NCBI GenBank assembly: GCA_023055505.1
Contig: JALIRH010000013.1
Location: 2,852,001 to 2,916,000 of the forward strand
Direction: 5' to 3'
DNA: 64,000 nucleotides
Source of the DNA: Callipepla californica brunnescens
Taxonomy: Eukaryota; Chordata; Aves; Galliformes; Odontophoridae
Made by a program: the position numbers and the translations under genes. Every line of letters begins with the position of its first letter. Position 1 is the stretch's first letter. The notes under the pieces are model-generated. The model was given only the letters and a program-made list of their open reading frames with translations, was not told the DNA's origin and ran no database searches. Below are positions 38,701 through 52,769 of the stretch, piece after piece.

Positions 38701-39937
38701 CTTTGAATAGGGATAGAAATGCCCCAAACAGTAATACCATACAAATTACTTAATTCATGTAAAGTAGAGGTAATTGTATTGATTATGAATGTGTGAGTGA
38801 TTCCTTTATTTCAAGTTATACAAGACATCATATAACATAAACCATCAGCTTGTAACGGGGACCTCACTGCAAATTTGCCAACCATAGAGGGGGTGTGATG
38901 TTACTTTTCTCCTTATTCTGAGGGATAAATCTGATGTGCTGCCACTTGGAAAGAGAGATCTGCTAACTTTAAACAGGTAAATAAGACTCTCTCTACTCAT
39001 AGGCTTTCTGTCTGTAAAAACTCTTTCTCAGACCTGTGATAATCCTGATCGAGTCACTTACCCTGCAAAAGTTGCCTGAAGTGAAAAGGAAAAGGAAGAT
39101 AAGGGAACAAGATTCCCAACTTAAGATGTTTTTCCCCCAAGTCTGAACTCTCTATTTTTATTTTCCTATCACTGAGGATTTTAGCAAATTGTTCACTTTC
39201 AACACTTCAGTTATATGCCATGGATCACAACTAGATGCAGCTTAGGCTGCCAGAAAAAATACATACATATATTAAAAAAAAAGATTGTGCAACATAATCA
39301 CTCTTACTAGCAAATTTCTGAGCTTTGGCTTCCCATGAAGCTGTACGAACAAAACACATGCAAGAATAAGAAGCACCTGATGATGAGCTTACATCCACAC
39401 TGACACAATGGCCCAAACTGCACAAGGTGCTGCTAAGGACAGCTTGTTTCTATATACTTCATGTTCAAGCAGCTCTACATGCGGATTACAAAGAAGCCCA
39501 GCTAGCAGGTTGTGTTACAGCCCATCCATGCCTATGTGGAACCACCCACAAGCACACAGCCTTACATCAATGCACCCATGACCTTAATTAAAGTCTCCAC
39601 AGATGCACACAAAGTATGACAGAGAAATTAAGCCTGAACCATTGTCGGCATGAAGGACAGATCTGAGCTTCTCATCTCATACTGCAAATTTCTCCTATAG
39701 CAAGGAGATGTGCAAGTGCAAAAGCCATTTCCACTGCAGGGAAACTGAAGCCATATGCAGGGGTGGGGAGGAGAGCAAGGAAACACGGGTTGCAGAGCTG
39801 CCACTGAGGGTCCAGTAAGGTTACTGTCCGAATGAAGTTTCCTTGAGCACTCAGATCAAACCCTGCCAGTAAAAAAATACAAATAAAACACAACAGGAAT
39901 ATAAAATCTTTCTAAACATGGCATGAAATCGTGTCAT
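35769..39937. other. Intergenic, nothing recognised
   Basis: Downstream of the MIR-like element. Only short unsupported frames (up to 134 codons) and an A-run near 38336-38350 are present. Confidence 0.55.
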
Positions 39938-40035
39938 TTGTTGGAACTTAAAGGTCCCAACCCAATTCCATGACAGCATTGGGCCGATCCCAGCCAACTG
40001 CCGGGCACCCACCAGCTGCTCGCTCTCTGTCCTCA
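39938..40035 (-). mobile_element. Possible degraded CR1 fragment
   Basis: GTTGGAACTTAAAGGTCCC, CCCAATTCCATGACAGCATT and the following GC-rich stretch resemble the reverse complement of the CR1 copy at 17490-17677, with gaps and many changes. The terminal ATTCTATG-type repeat is missing. The call is tentative. Confidence 0.35.
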
Positions 40036-41671
40036 TCCTCAGGGGAGCAGGGGAAGCAAAGCTGGGCATGGGGACTGTGGGCAGCCCAGGACAGCTCCTC
40101 TTTGCCCGCTCCTTCCTCCACATTGCTGCACTCGGGGCCTCCAATGGGCTGCAGCCACCACAGAGCGCTCCAGCAATGGCCGCTTCATCTCAAACTCACC
40201 TTCTTCCTTCACCACATGGCCACACTGCTCCCTCCCATCACTAACATATTTGTTTTACTAACAAATGCAGGGACAAACTGCATACAAGATGCTTGGTCAA
40301 GCAGCATGGCAAGGCACAGCTCCCAGAAGGGGCGATGCCCTGCATGAAGTTTGTTGGCTGCAGCAGTGCTTCTCATATTCCAGCTGGAGAGGAACTGCTC
40401 CACGAAGGCAAGTGGGAACCTGCTGAAAGATCAGAACAACGACCTGCAAAGTCACATTGATGGAGCAGCAAAACTTTTACATTAAAATAGAGACACACTG
40501 GAATGGAAGATTGTGTTTTTTTTATTATTATTTTAGAAAAGCTACCTTATCAGTAATGATCTGCAGAAAAACTAGGGCAAAATACTTGATGTAGCTGTCC
40601 AGATAAAAACTTAAGTCTTTGGTGTGAGCTGCATAGTGACATTATTGTGAACTAAAGCAGAAGCAGACAAGACAGTTTGAATTACAGTTTCATCTGGTTC
40701 AGAAGGGTTGCTAGTAAAATGCATTTAGGTGATCTCCTAAAGAAAAGAATACATTGCATTTCGTAAGTACCCAGTCACAGCTAGAGATCTTGACAAAAGT
40801 TGACTTTCACACGCAATTAAACAAAATAATTTCAGTTTTCTAGTTTCATACAAGCTGATCCACAGACTGCCCTATCTCCAGGGTTATTTTGTACTGATAA
40901 AAAATCAAGGGATTAATGTTTGTGAAAGAAGACAAGAAAGGACAACATTATTATAGCCTTATTTTCTATATATTCCAAAGAGAATACAGGAAAATAAGAG
41001 AAGCAAGTGGCCATGTTAATGTATGAGAAGAGCCTGGAGATGGTCTCTCATCAGTAAGTTATCAGAAACAGTGAAGTCTTACTTCTGCTGATGTGTTCTC
41101 AAACTGATCTAGTGGAGAAGTTGCTGACTGAAGCAATAAAACTTTTTTTCTGGTGTTTTAGCAGTGGCACTGTAAGCTTTCACCTTCTAACCAAGTCAAG
41201 GCAGAGAAGGAGCAGGGGGCTGCTCATGGAGGACAGACGAGGAGATGCAAGAGCTCACACACTGCTCCCAGCTGCACCGCTGGGCTTCTGCTTGGAGAGC
41301 TCAGTTCTCCAAACAAGCAGTCCTCCTAAAGAGAGCAGAATGGAGTGCTAAGGACAGCCAAAGCACAGCATGAAAACAGCAGCTCCAGGCACTACTAGAA
41401 CATACAGGAAAGTCTTGACTTTCAAAACAAGAACTCAACCTGCATCACAGCTTCTCATCCCAAGCCCAAGTGACCTCAGGAGAGAACCCCACTGGTTGTT
41501 TCCAGCACAGACATGCTGGAATTAATACCTCATTAAGCTGCCATTTCAAGAGCGGTTACTCCTGCAAACATTTAAGACAAATATGTGCCTATGTTGCACA
41601 TCCACAGCTTCCACAAGTTGGCCTTGAGCTTCAGTTGAGGTCGCTACCAGGAGGTGTGTAGATGTGGCACT

Positions 41672-41722
41672 AAGGGACATGGTTTAGTGGACAACATCGG
41701 TGGTAGGTGGACAGTTGGAAAA
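41672..41722 (+). mobile_element. Short CR1 fragment
   Basis: GGGACATGGTTTAGTGGACA and GGTAGGTGGACAGTTGGAA match the start of the copy at 8205, but the element breaks off before the usual tail. Confidence 0.6.
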
Positions 41723-44700
41723 GAGGTTGGAAAAGAGCTCCATGAGCTGGCCAGCAGCAGCCAAGGTACAGGAACTTCAGTTACACCACAAAGACACCAA
41801 TCATAGCCTGGTGGAAATGAAGGAATACTCCACCGTTAGCGAGGACTTGAAAACGTCCTCTAGATCACTGCTACACACCTGATCTGCAGGCTCCTGTGGT
41901 TTTATAAGTTAATTCTGAAGCTTTCAGTTGTGAAACCTCCCAGTCTGTAAAGTGAAAATGTTGGAAGCCATAATGCTCATCTGAACCAAACACCTGCTCT
42001 CTGAGGGAAGAGGAAAGCAGCACACACTTGACCAGTAATTTACTTAATGCAAGTCAAGATTCACTTCTCACACGCGACAGGCAAAGAAAACAGGGTGATA
42101 CCTCAAGAAACAATACAAATATTCATCTTCCTATGTCAACAGAGGTTTTCAATATTTAACATTCATGAGACACTCAAAAAGCATTCTCCTTTTGTGATCA
42201 AAATTAAGCCTTCTTATTAGTAATGTTTGTGTGCTTTCTGTTATCAGACCCTCTGAATCACGAAGGCATACTGACGCAGTTCTTTACAACCTCCACACTG
42301 AAGCGTTCAGCTTACAGAACAACACTTGGATCCAACAGAAAGAAGTTATTCCCATCCTGCCTTTGACAGGGCAGTGTCCACTCACTGTTACTTCTCCCTG
42401 ACATCCCCAGTAACACAGTGCTTTTCATAAGGAGATCTACACACCAGTAATAACCAAGACAGAAAGACAAAAAACCCAACGAACAAGAATGAGCTCCACA
42501 CATGCCAGGCATTAGCACCTCACTGTGTATCGCTTTAATTAGAGCTAGAACAGCCAACCTGTCAGTGAGAGCTGTGCTGAAATCAACCTTCCTGAGCCCA
42601 CCGGATTACGCATCGCAGGGTTCAGAGAAGTTAATCTCTGCCATACCTGTAGTAACCACAAAAGTGGTGGTTTTGCTTTTCCCTTCTCTTAAATGGACAA
42701 CTCCAAAATTTAAAGTGGCTGTTCCCTGCGCTTCCCCTGGAACCGCCTTTGAGCCATGACACACAGGACATTACCGTTCCCTTCCAGAGCTTGTCAGTTT
42801 TTAATATAACTGCATTATTGATCAGTTACATTAGACCTTGCAGAATGTATTTTAAAAAGGTATTTTCATAAATGGAACCGAAATCGTGGCCACACAACAA
42901 TAAGAAAACATACCATCTACAAACATTGCAGTGTTAGATCCTTCCTACACTGCCCAGAAGGGAGCAGAAAGGAGACCATTATAACATGGCTTCTCCTCTC
43001 CCTTTACAGTTTAAAAAGCAGTGCAGACAGACTTTGCAGTTTGGCAGACACGCACCGAAATAGACTGAATATATTCAGTTCTCTGCAACTATTTTAATAT
43101 GGAAAGGTCTCATACACATTGCAATGGATTCACAGCAGGCCCTTCAGAAATATTGTACCTTTAGTACCTTTGAGTAAACAGGGGACTCGAGAAGGAGAAA
43201 AATGAATACAACAAGCAATCCAAACAAATTTTAAAATAATTTCACGAATGGTTTCCCTTTCAGGAGGATAAAAAACTCTGGCTACTCTCTAAAACACCCT
43301 CAACTGATAGCTTACTTATTAGACAAAAATTAGTGTCCATTCAGCCATGAAAGAGACAAGCCATTATATACTATAAGAGAGATCAAACTGACATCAGCTA
43401 CTGTACGTCTTCACACTTACTACATAATCAAAGTAAACTTTGCTATATGTGTCTGATCTAATGTACCTGTCAGTTATCTCTGTCTCTGCTTAGATGAGTC
43501 CGTGTGTCACCTATGTACGTGGGACAAAACAAATAAATAAATTGCAATGTTATCTCTTCAAGCTGCTCACACAGCCAGGGAAGAGCGCTTAGTATTCAGT
43601 AATGGAGTTAGGAGTAATTTACTGAGAGATAATTTCTTTTGGACCTAAAATCTCCTGCCTCCCGTAGTGCAGACAAATAGAACTATCTAACAGGAAATGG
43701 GGCATGATAATACCGCTCTTTAAATAGAGCTAACAAAATGGAAATACAATAGGCATTACAAAATACACAGCTAACAGTTATCCAAACCTTTGATGTTTTT
43801 ATAGCTATTTACTGCAAGAAGGAATATTAGCTGCTCCAGCCCATTTTAATACAAGAAAGTTTAACGTGCTTTTTTAAAACTCTTTTAAAAGAGCTAAAAC
43901 TAAAGTTGTAGTCCAGAGCATCTGGGGAAAGTTAAGACAAGAAGGGAAAGCCACCTTGCTGATGAAACAGAGATTGGGCAGTCAGCTCCAGCACCGGTGT
44001 TACTACAAGGTCCATAGCTATGAAAGCACCAGTTGCACACTCCTCTCACTTGCTCTCCTGGCTTCTTTGCAGGGAGCACAGTCCATCCACTAGAGCAGAG
44101 CGATTAAATGACTTTTTTCATAACATAGGCAAGATTAATACAGTAGACATTCTCACTGCAATAAGAGTTAATTTTTCCTCACCTTCTACTTAAGCCATAT
44201 TTGTGGCACCAGTTCCTGTACTCCAAAAGGAACAGAGCAACAAGTCTGGAGGGCTGGGAACAGCAGCCCAGCTCCCTGCTCAGTGATGGGAGGGTTTCTT
44301 CCTCTAAGAGCTCATCGTGCAGCACATCTTTGTCTCTTACCTGCAGTCCTAGTGGCAACAATCAAGGTCGTCTTAGACAATTAACATCTGTCAAACTGCT
44401 TTTATTTTTTATTATTCCCAGTCCTATTTAACCAATAACAATATGTATAATGTTTCACCATATTCCCTCAACTGTCTGCATCAAAATCAGCCTGGTTCTG
44501 CCCTCCTTTTTAGTTTTTTCTGTCTCTTTCTTTCTCTAACCTAAAAAGAGAAATTATCCAGAAACAAAATTGTTGCTGTAATGGAACTGCCCAAACCTGG
44601 CTTCACTCCGTGTCCTATGGACGAGTTCAATCACCTGACCCCCAGAATGCTGCTTTAAAATCAAAATCTCCGGGGTGCTCATGCTCTAGAAAGAAGTTCA

Positions 44701-45985
44701 GCATTTCTTTTGTCGGTGTGGTTGGTGTCACTTCCTTCTCAGGGAACTTTTTCAGTGTAACAAAACATTTATCAGAGCCGAATTCTCTATGAAGTAGAAG
44801 GGGAAATTCTCTTCAGTGGAAGATGTCTTAAATATTTCACTTTCCAAGTAGCTCCATGAAGACAGGGAAGAAATACATGACTTAAACACAAGGAGTCACT
44901 GACCCAAAAGTGATTAGCATTAGCTTAAAGCTTTCAGACCCTTTTTCATCTTATTGATTCTAAGCAGAATAAATCCGTAAATGATAATAGGGCTCAATTT
45001 AAATTACCTACAGCAAGTGCTGCTTTTCAGCTCTCATCAGACAATCATGCTGTTCAATCAGCTCCATTCTATATGTACAAAGCAAATTAATGTGTATAAA
45101 ACAGTCATAATTCAGGCCAGTTTTCAACAAAAGACCCTTTTACGTAGCACACAACTCCCTCTTATTGACTGCTTTTAATTGAACCGATAATGTCACGGCC
45201 GTATTCTACCTCATTATAGCAGAAAATGCATATATCTTTCAAAACACTGACCATTTCTTCCCCTCTGTAAAGTTCCCAGAGCCTTTACCAGGTTCTCAGT
45301 TTAGTCTGAACTTGCTTAGAAACAGCAGAAGGACAGAAGAAGACACTTCTGTATACAGGACAGCCAAGTGATGTCTCAAGGACAATTACATTAGCACAAG
45401 AGCTACTCCTATGCCTTGAAGCCAGAGCCTGCAAACATGGCTCTCAGAAGCAAGTCAGAGACAATGCAGCATGGAGAACTAACAGAGGCCTCCAGCCTGC
45501 AAGGGAGTTTTCATGCAACTCATTTTTGTTTCAAGAAGAAGCTTTAATTTCTTTGTTTGTGCTGCTGAGATTAGCAAGGAACAGGCAAGTCCCAGGAAAC
45601 CAGTGCTTCTTTAAAGCATAAACACTTGGGACAACAGAAACAGCGATGGCAGGAAACAAAGAATTAAAAGGTGAGCTCTGGCAAGTACTTCTGGGTCATT
45701 TCAAGACACTGCCCAATGGAATTCCCTCTCTGATGGACAGCAGTGCCAGGAGTTAAGGAGGGCAGATGCACCTCTGTGCCATTTCAACCTGGATGGTTTA
45801 GCAGAGCATGGGATCAGAGGTAATGGAGCAGCACAGAGCACAGATAGCAACGTCAAAATAGAAATGAAACAAGTCCAGACCTCACTGTGGGCAGGAAAAA
45901 TCCTGCTGACAATTTCCACAGTCTTCACAAAAAGACCTTAAACCAAGACAACAGCACACATTCTTCAAGAACACACATGCCATAC

Positions 45986-46002
45986 CATACATACATACAT
46001 AC
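45986..46002. repeat. Short (CATA)4 tetranucleotide repeat
   Basis: Four CATA units next to further imperfect ACA/CATA sequence, intergenic. Confidence 0.8.
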
Positions 46003-49000
46003 CACACATACAGGAGCAGAAATCAGCTATGCTGTTAGCATTCATTCCAGTACGGGGAGAATTCCACCTCTAGAATGTACACTGACAATGAGTCATTTAA
46101 TTACCAGGCTCTTGTTACAAGTTTGTGCTCTTGTGACAAGTTAGCACACCACTGTGCTTGGGATCCCTACCTCAAGTTTTGTCTAAAGCACTGTCCCCAT
46201 TAACCAGCCACCCCAAGCAGAGGTGGAGGTGAGCGACACCAACACAGCCACTCTTACACACACACAGAGCAGCTACCAGCCAGGAACGCCATGCAGAAAG
46301 GCAACTTCTTTAGCAGTAGAGAAACACACCTCCTGATTGACACACACAAAAGAAATCCAGAGTGTAAATGGTTCGGCTGTGCCTCCTGCTGTATGAGCAC
46401 ACTGGCCTGGCATTCAGATTAGCAGCTGAAGCGTGCTGCTGCTCGGTGCAAGGGCTCTGCGAGTGATGACCTTCTCTTCCTCTTTCAGCACTTTTCCTTT
46501 CTCAAGAAATCCATCAGGCACTGCAATTAAAGTCCGGAGCCTGAGTAAATGGAAGTTTAATCTCTACGGGGAAATACTTAAGAAGTATATGAAATGTATT
46601 TACTGAAGATTTCACTAATTCAAATAAATCAAGTTAAAATTATAGACTAGACTGGCTACTGTCAGCTTTCTGAAAACCTCTCATTCAAAAAGAAAAAAAA
46701 AAAAAGCAAACAAAAACGGCAAGTTCGTTTGTCCTTTGTTTTGTGACTGGAGCAGAGCTGCCATAACTGCTGTGGTGGAAGACATTAGTATTTAACTCCT
46801 TGAAGAAATTCACATTACCAGTGTCCTTTTAAATTGCTGTACTTATGTCCGCCACATAAGTTGCTATTAGCAACTGTATATAAAAAAAAAAACCCAAACT
46901 TACATTACTGTCTTGACCACACCGATCGTTTATTGTATTAAATTCTTTAGACTTACTTTCACTCAATATCTGAAATAAAATTAAAATGTTACCCCTGACA
47001 AACTACGGCTGCTTTCAACGTATATATCCTTCACTGTAACTGACCTTCCAAGCTAACAGATCTGACGAGTAATCTGCCACAGCAAAAAGTAAAACAAATC
47101 TCTGCAAGAATGTTGACTTGGTGCTTACATTTAATCTTCCAGTACACTGCGAAGATCCCACTACTGAAGTGACTGAGATTTCTTTGAAGCACGTGCTGGT
47201 ACCTGTTTGCCCTTCAAAATGGTATTCCTTCGCATATCGCTCTTCCAAATCTGTATCTCCATCAGGATCTGAAGTAGTACCATTTAGATGCTATGTATTT
47301 TAAGAGTTCATCTAGGACAGACCAAACACCAAGACATGTTGGCATAAATACTTCAGTAATGCTTCTATAAGAATAAGAGAACCCATCTGATGTTTACAAC
47401 AAAACTTAAAACGTCTGCTTCAGTGAATAGAGAACCTATCATTGAGATTTGGTGGGCAGAGCCTTCCACTCAGTTGAACAACACATTACTGAAATACCAA
47501 CCAAAATACTTGCTGGTGAAGCAGTTACACATCATTAACAGAGTGGCAACGTGGCACAAATAGAGCTTGGTAACACAACTGCAGACCCCCATTTACCATA
47601 CTCTTTATGCAACATGATCAAATGAACATCTTGAACAAGAAAAGGTGTAATCCTGTAGTGCCATGGTGTAAAGAAAAAAAGGAACGTATACAAAGCATTA
47701 AGGAAGAAGGATGGATGGTCCTGCTTCCCATTCTGCTCAATGTTTGGCAGGTTCCTGATTAGGGGGGAACTGAAGGTGCTGTGAGCTATCTGTAAAAAGG
47801 GGCAAACCCATCTTCCAGGCTGGCAAGGACAGGTATGGGATCAGCCAGCTTCTGTACACAAGCATTAGGGCTCCATGCATCAAGAGTATTTAAATACACC
47901 CACCCAGCCTCATTTGACTAACATAAGTTAAAGAGCTTCAGACAAAGAAGCTCTTTCATTGACCTTGTCACAAAAAACTTACCTTTGCTATCAATTTATG
48001 TCTAAAAACAGAACTTCTCAAGGCTTCCCTTTGTGAAGTTCCAAATCTCTCGCCCCACTCCAGCACAAAGACAGAACCCTTGGCAACAAGCTCCAACATC
48101 AACAACCCTGACTGACAGTACATCAGTCAGCAGGACATGGCTCTTCAATAAATAACCATGGTGGGTAAGAAACAAGGGAAGTGACAAGAAAAAGCCTGAA
48201 TGACTGAAACATTGCTGACATGGGGCTTCCAAGTTTGAGTTTAAAGCAGGAAATCCTACTGAATGTTGTTAAATAAGAACCAAAATTCCTCTCTCTCTCA
48301 TTATCAAGCAGTCTTACCCAGGACACCTTCAGAAATTCAAAATTAGATCCCTCTCAAGTTTTACTTATTTTTCTGACAGTACTGTAAAACAGCTGTCTAG
48401 ATGAGTAGATCCCTCCTGCTCCACTTAATTTTCTTGTCTCAGCAGACAAGACCCTGGATTTCTGTGCTTTTCTGCTTGCAAGAACTGCTGTTCTCTTCTG
48501 GAACAAAAGACCGAAATTCATCTCAGTCATTATGTTCATCTTTCTAATGCATTCCAGGTCTCTGGAGACAGCTTTGACAAATTTAGCTTCTTCTCCATGG
48601 CATGTTCTGTTGCCTCAGGTTTCCAAACCCAAATTAAGTAGTTAACGATTTACATACACATCGAGTACCAGTATCTTTGTGCCACGTTAGCCATCAGGAC
48701 ACAAGTGGCTCTAAAGAGGCTTCAGTCAAACAAATTAACGTGAGGCTGAATGATTCAGCTTACTCCATCTAAACAGATCCAGAATGTTCATACTGATCAT
48801 CGCTGCACTGCACAGAAAGCAGGCAGCCTGCGCTGTGAAGTTAAAGAGAAGAGGCCTCCCACAGAAGCTGCAAACAAGACTGTTTCAAATTCAAGGTTTA
48901 TCACACGGACATGGTTTTCTTCTGATGTATTATCCAAGGTTGGAAGCTTTCTATGTAGGTATTGCTTTTATTAAAGCTTCAGTGATACCATTTGCAGGAA

Positions 49001-50399
49001 TATGTTTCTTCCTTTAGAGATAAGTTTCAGCCTCTGGCGTCACAAGAAACCCTGAAAGCTCATCTCTAGATCTATAACCAGAGGTCAGCTATATTATCTA
49101 TTCATGCAAATATGAGTAGTTTTTAAAGTAATTTCCTGATGTAGAGATCTAACTCAGTTACCTTTTTCAGGTAAGCAATATAGATGTGTATTTTTCATAC
49201 CCTCTAAATATCCTGGGTGTACATGTTGCTCATTAACCGAAGTTTCCCAAGATCTGTTCTTTCCTTCTCAGATCCATCTTTCCTCCTCATATGATTCCAT
49301 GACCTAGTATTATCATCTTATCATATCACCAATATCTCACCTTACCAATATACAAAGATGAGCAAAATGATCGCTTTGACTAAAACAGCACCAAGCTAGG
49401 TCAGTGTTTATAACTTCTCTTTTCCCTGTACTCAAACACAGAGCTGGCTTGCTCTGCACACTCCAGGTTCTGTTTTGTTGGGAAGCATCTCTGAAGTCCT
49501 CAACAAAATCAGGAATCTGTCTTGCAAGTAGCTACAGTTCTTTTCAGTGATGCCCTATGCTATGCAGCGCGCTGCTCAGCTTTAGTATTTTCTGTGTGTC
49601 AGAAAACATGAACTACACCGTGCATTCTGTCTGCTCTCCTATGTGGCACAAATGTAACCTACCTATAGACCCTATAGAGAGTGATTTCCCAGTATTTGAG
49701 TGCTCTATTTGCTGCACTAGGGAAGGAGATCCTCACCATTACAGCAATGCTGAATAAGGAAGGCTGTTAAAAAGATCTAAATGTATTATTTCCTGCTTTT
49801 GAGCAATGCAAGTGTTAGCAAAGAACAGTGTCGTTCTTTTTAGACTTCTTTACTCTGACACAAGCAAACATGAAAGGTCTTCTTAACACAAAGCCAAAAG
49901 AAGAGGTTTCCTAGAGATGATGACTATCACTTTCCATTAACTCTTTCTCAGTGCATTTTTAGAACATTATTCTGAAGGCATCCAACTAGAAATGTAATAA
50001 CAACATGGCAAACTAAAGCGTTCAAGTAATGGGCAACAGTTGGGTTTACTCTACAAAATGTTGAGAGTATTATTAACATACAAAGACAACTCAAAAAAAA
50101 TTAAAAAAACAAAAACACAGAAGCAACTAGAATCAATATTATTTTCAGGGTTAAATTAATTTGCTTCTGTAGTTACACAAACACTACTGTAAATGCTTCA
50201 GCTTGATCAAATAGAATAGTTAGTTTTCGAAGAAGGGAACATTTATCCAAAAAAAAATTCTTCTTTTGTTTAGTCTAACCTCTGTTTTAGATAAATTGAC
50301 ATCTAAGTCCTTTAGCAACAGTACTGCTCAGCTGTATTCCCAATCCCACATTGACAACCTGGCAATTCTCTGAATGCAGAGAAGATAAATGGAGTTAAT

Positions 50400-51060
50400 G
50401 CCACTAAACAAACATGACATTTTTGTTGTACTGTGATCACAGATGAGTCACTAAGTAAAATGATTAATCACAAATCAATGTTACTAGGCTCATTTAGAGA
50501 TGATTCTCCCTTTGCAAAGCAGGTAGAAGCTCTAAATTTATAGGCTAATGAGTTTATTCTAGCTGTAGCAGTCTTGTTATTGGACTTAAGCATCAGAGTC
50601 CGCAGGAAATTTGTGTGCAATTAAGCTAAAGTGATGACCTCCTTATACACAGTTTGGCACTTTTTTATCAGATAGTGTATTGTGCAAATATATAAATGAA
50701 TTGAAGCATTACACAGAAATTACAGCTAATGCAATACTAAGAAAAACAGACATATTCCAGCATTTTAATACATATGCCAATAAGGTATCCAGACCATAAA
50801 TTACACTCATTTTATCTGTCTGCAAATGGGTTTATCAGTCCACAAATGGGTTTGTACTGAGATTTTAGACTGCTTCATTTTCGGTTGACTAACATCTGTA
50901 ACTTCTACAAACAGTTTTATGATCTAAATTGTTTCAGGAGGAAGTACACGGATTTGTGGAGGAACATGTTTATAAGTCATACGTATACTGTGAACGCTTT
51001 CTATTTGGTAAATAAATTCACCTTATTAACTATTTAAGAGAAAAATAAATGTTCTTCCGA
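50400..51060. promoter_or_regulatory. AT-rich block with many homeodomain/GATA/octamer-like motifs, candidate enhancer
   Basis: Motifs seen are GATTAATCACAAATCAATG, CTAATGAGTTTATTC, GCAATTAAGC, TTATCAGATAG, TGTGCAAATATAT and ACAGCTAATGC, with no stable reading frame and no repeat. The composition resembles vertebrate conserved non-coding elements around developmental regulators, but conservation was not tested. Confidence 0.25.
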
Positions 51061-51844
51061 GCTTCATAAAGATTTGTTAGAACCACAGCACCATTTTCCT
51101 CACCTTGAATTTAATGAAATTAAATACTTGCACGAGCTTGCACATGTATGTATCTGCCTCCTAAATCTGCCAATATAAATCATTTCTGGAGCGATCATTT
51201 CCAATCTATAATGGATAATCTTCCAAGGCAACAGATCTTACCAATCCCACAACCGAATGGGCCATGGAACTCTGTACTGCCAGACAGGAACTATTTCAAG
51301 CAGAGCTGGCCCTATTTCAGATATGGTTTAAAGAATGTTAAATGAATATGTGACAATTTGATCAACTAATGATTCCTTTCTGAGAGCAAAGTTGATCACT
51401 GAAGTTGAATGCAGGAGACATCGTGTCTGAAAAGTGATCTAAACTATATCCAGAGTTGTGCACTCATAAAAGTTAGCCAGCTGCTTAAAGGAACTTGATT
51501 CAGCTCTTCCTTAGTTTATAGTTTAAAAAAAAAAGACAAGAAAGTGAAATAGAACCCCATGACTAATCAATTTTTACACTGAGTAAAGGAAGCAGGGAAT
51601 AAATCAACTGCTTTTTAACTACCTAAGAATGACAGCCAATACCAAAAAAAGAGAATTACCTAAACAAGTAGGAAGGTCTATGATTAATTAAAAACGTCTT
51701 TTCAGTAACTCTTACACAGTCTTTATAAACTGCCATGTAGTACTTGATATTTATTATCTTCAGAAAATATAGACAGAAACTTGGTAACAAGAAAAACAAA
51801 ACAGTTATGGTGGTTTTAGGGAGCATATAGGTCACCGCTGGAGG

Positions 51845-52769
51845 TCTGTAACTACAACTGTTCCCCAGGGGTTGGTGCAGGGTCTGGTCTTGTACAACAT
51901 CTTCATCAGCAACCTGGATGAAGGGATAGAGTCCACCCTCAGCAAGTTTGGTGATGGTGCAAAGCTGGGAGGAGTGGCTGACAGACCCAAAGGCTGTGCT
52001 GCCATCCAACAAGACTTGGGCAGATGGAAGAACTGGGCACAGATGAACCTTATGAGGTTCACCAAGAGCAAGTGTAGTCATGCACCTGGAGAGAAACAAC
52101 AGCACACATCAGTATAAGTCAGGGGCTGACCTGCTGCACAGAAGGAACTGGGTATCCTGGTGGACAACAGCTTGGCCAGTGTGCCCTGGTGGCCAAGGCC
52201 TATGGGATCCTGGGATGTATTAAGAAGAGCACGGCCAGCAGAGCAAAGGAGGTGATCCTCCCCCTCTACTCTGACCTGGTGAGACCACATCTGGAACACT
52301 GTGTCCAGATCTGAACTCCTCACTTCAAAACGGACAGGGATCTCCTAGAAAGAGTCCAGCAGAGGGCCGCAAAAACAAAGGACCTGGAGCATCTCCTGTG
52401 TGAGGAAAGGCTAAGAGACCTGGGGCTGTTCAGCCTAAGGAAGGCCGAGAGGGATCTCATCACTGTTGACAAATATCTTAAGCACGGGAGTCAAGCCTAT
52501 GGGGGCAGACTTTTTGGTGGCAAGCAATGACTGAACAAGAGGAAATGGGCAGAAACTGGAACACAATAAGTACCACAGAAACACAAGGAAGAACTTCTTT
52601 ACAACAAGTGTGACTGAGCACTGGAACAGGCTGCCCAGAGTGTGAAGTCTCCTTCTCTGGAGATATTCAAGACCCACCTGTGCAATCTGCTATAGGGAAC
52701 CTGCTCTAGCAGGGGGTTGGACTCAGTCTCTAAAGGTCCCTTCCAACCCCCACAGTTCCGTGATTCTGT
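51845..52769 (+). mobile_element. CR1 LINE, 5'-truncated, with the end of the reverse transcriptase
   Basis: About 0.9 kb of CR1. The first part (51872-52117) translates as LVLYNIFISNLDEGIESTLS and further residues of the RT palm and thumb; the FADD-type catalytic motif reads FGDG, so both the motif and the frame are dead. Later parts show TCCCCCTCTACTCTGACCTG, GAAGAACTTCTTTACAACAA, GCACTGGAACAGGCTGCCC and the end GGTCCCTTCCAACC...GTGATTCTG. It is the largest transposon remnant in the window. Confidence 0.93.

Larger units (their letters stand above)
40036..51844. other. Intergenic, mostly unrecognised
   Basis: AT-rich DNA between the homeobox gene and FAM199X. Apart from the short CR1 piece at 41672, the CATA repeat and the motif-rich block from 50400, nothing was recognised. 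No coding exon pairs with plausible splice sites were found. Confidence 0.55.

Noticed and set aside
52435..52677. 80-codon - frame
   Set aside because: It lies antisense inside the CR1 element.
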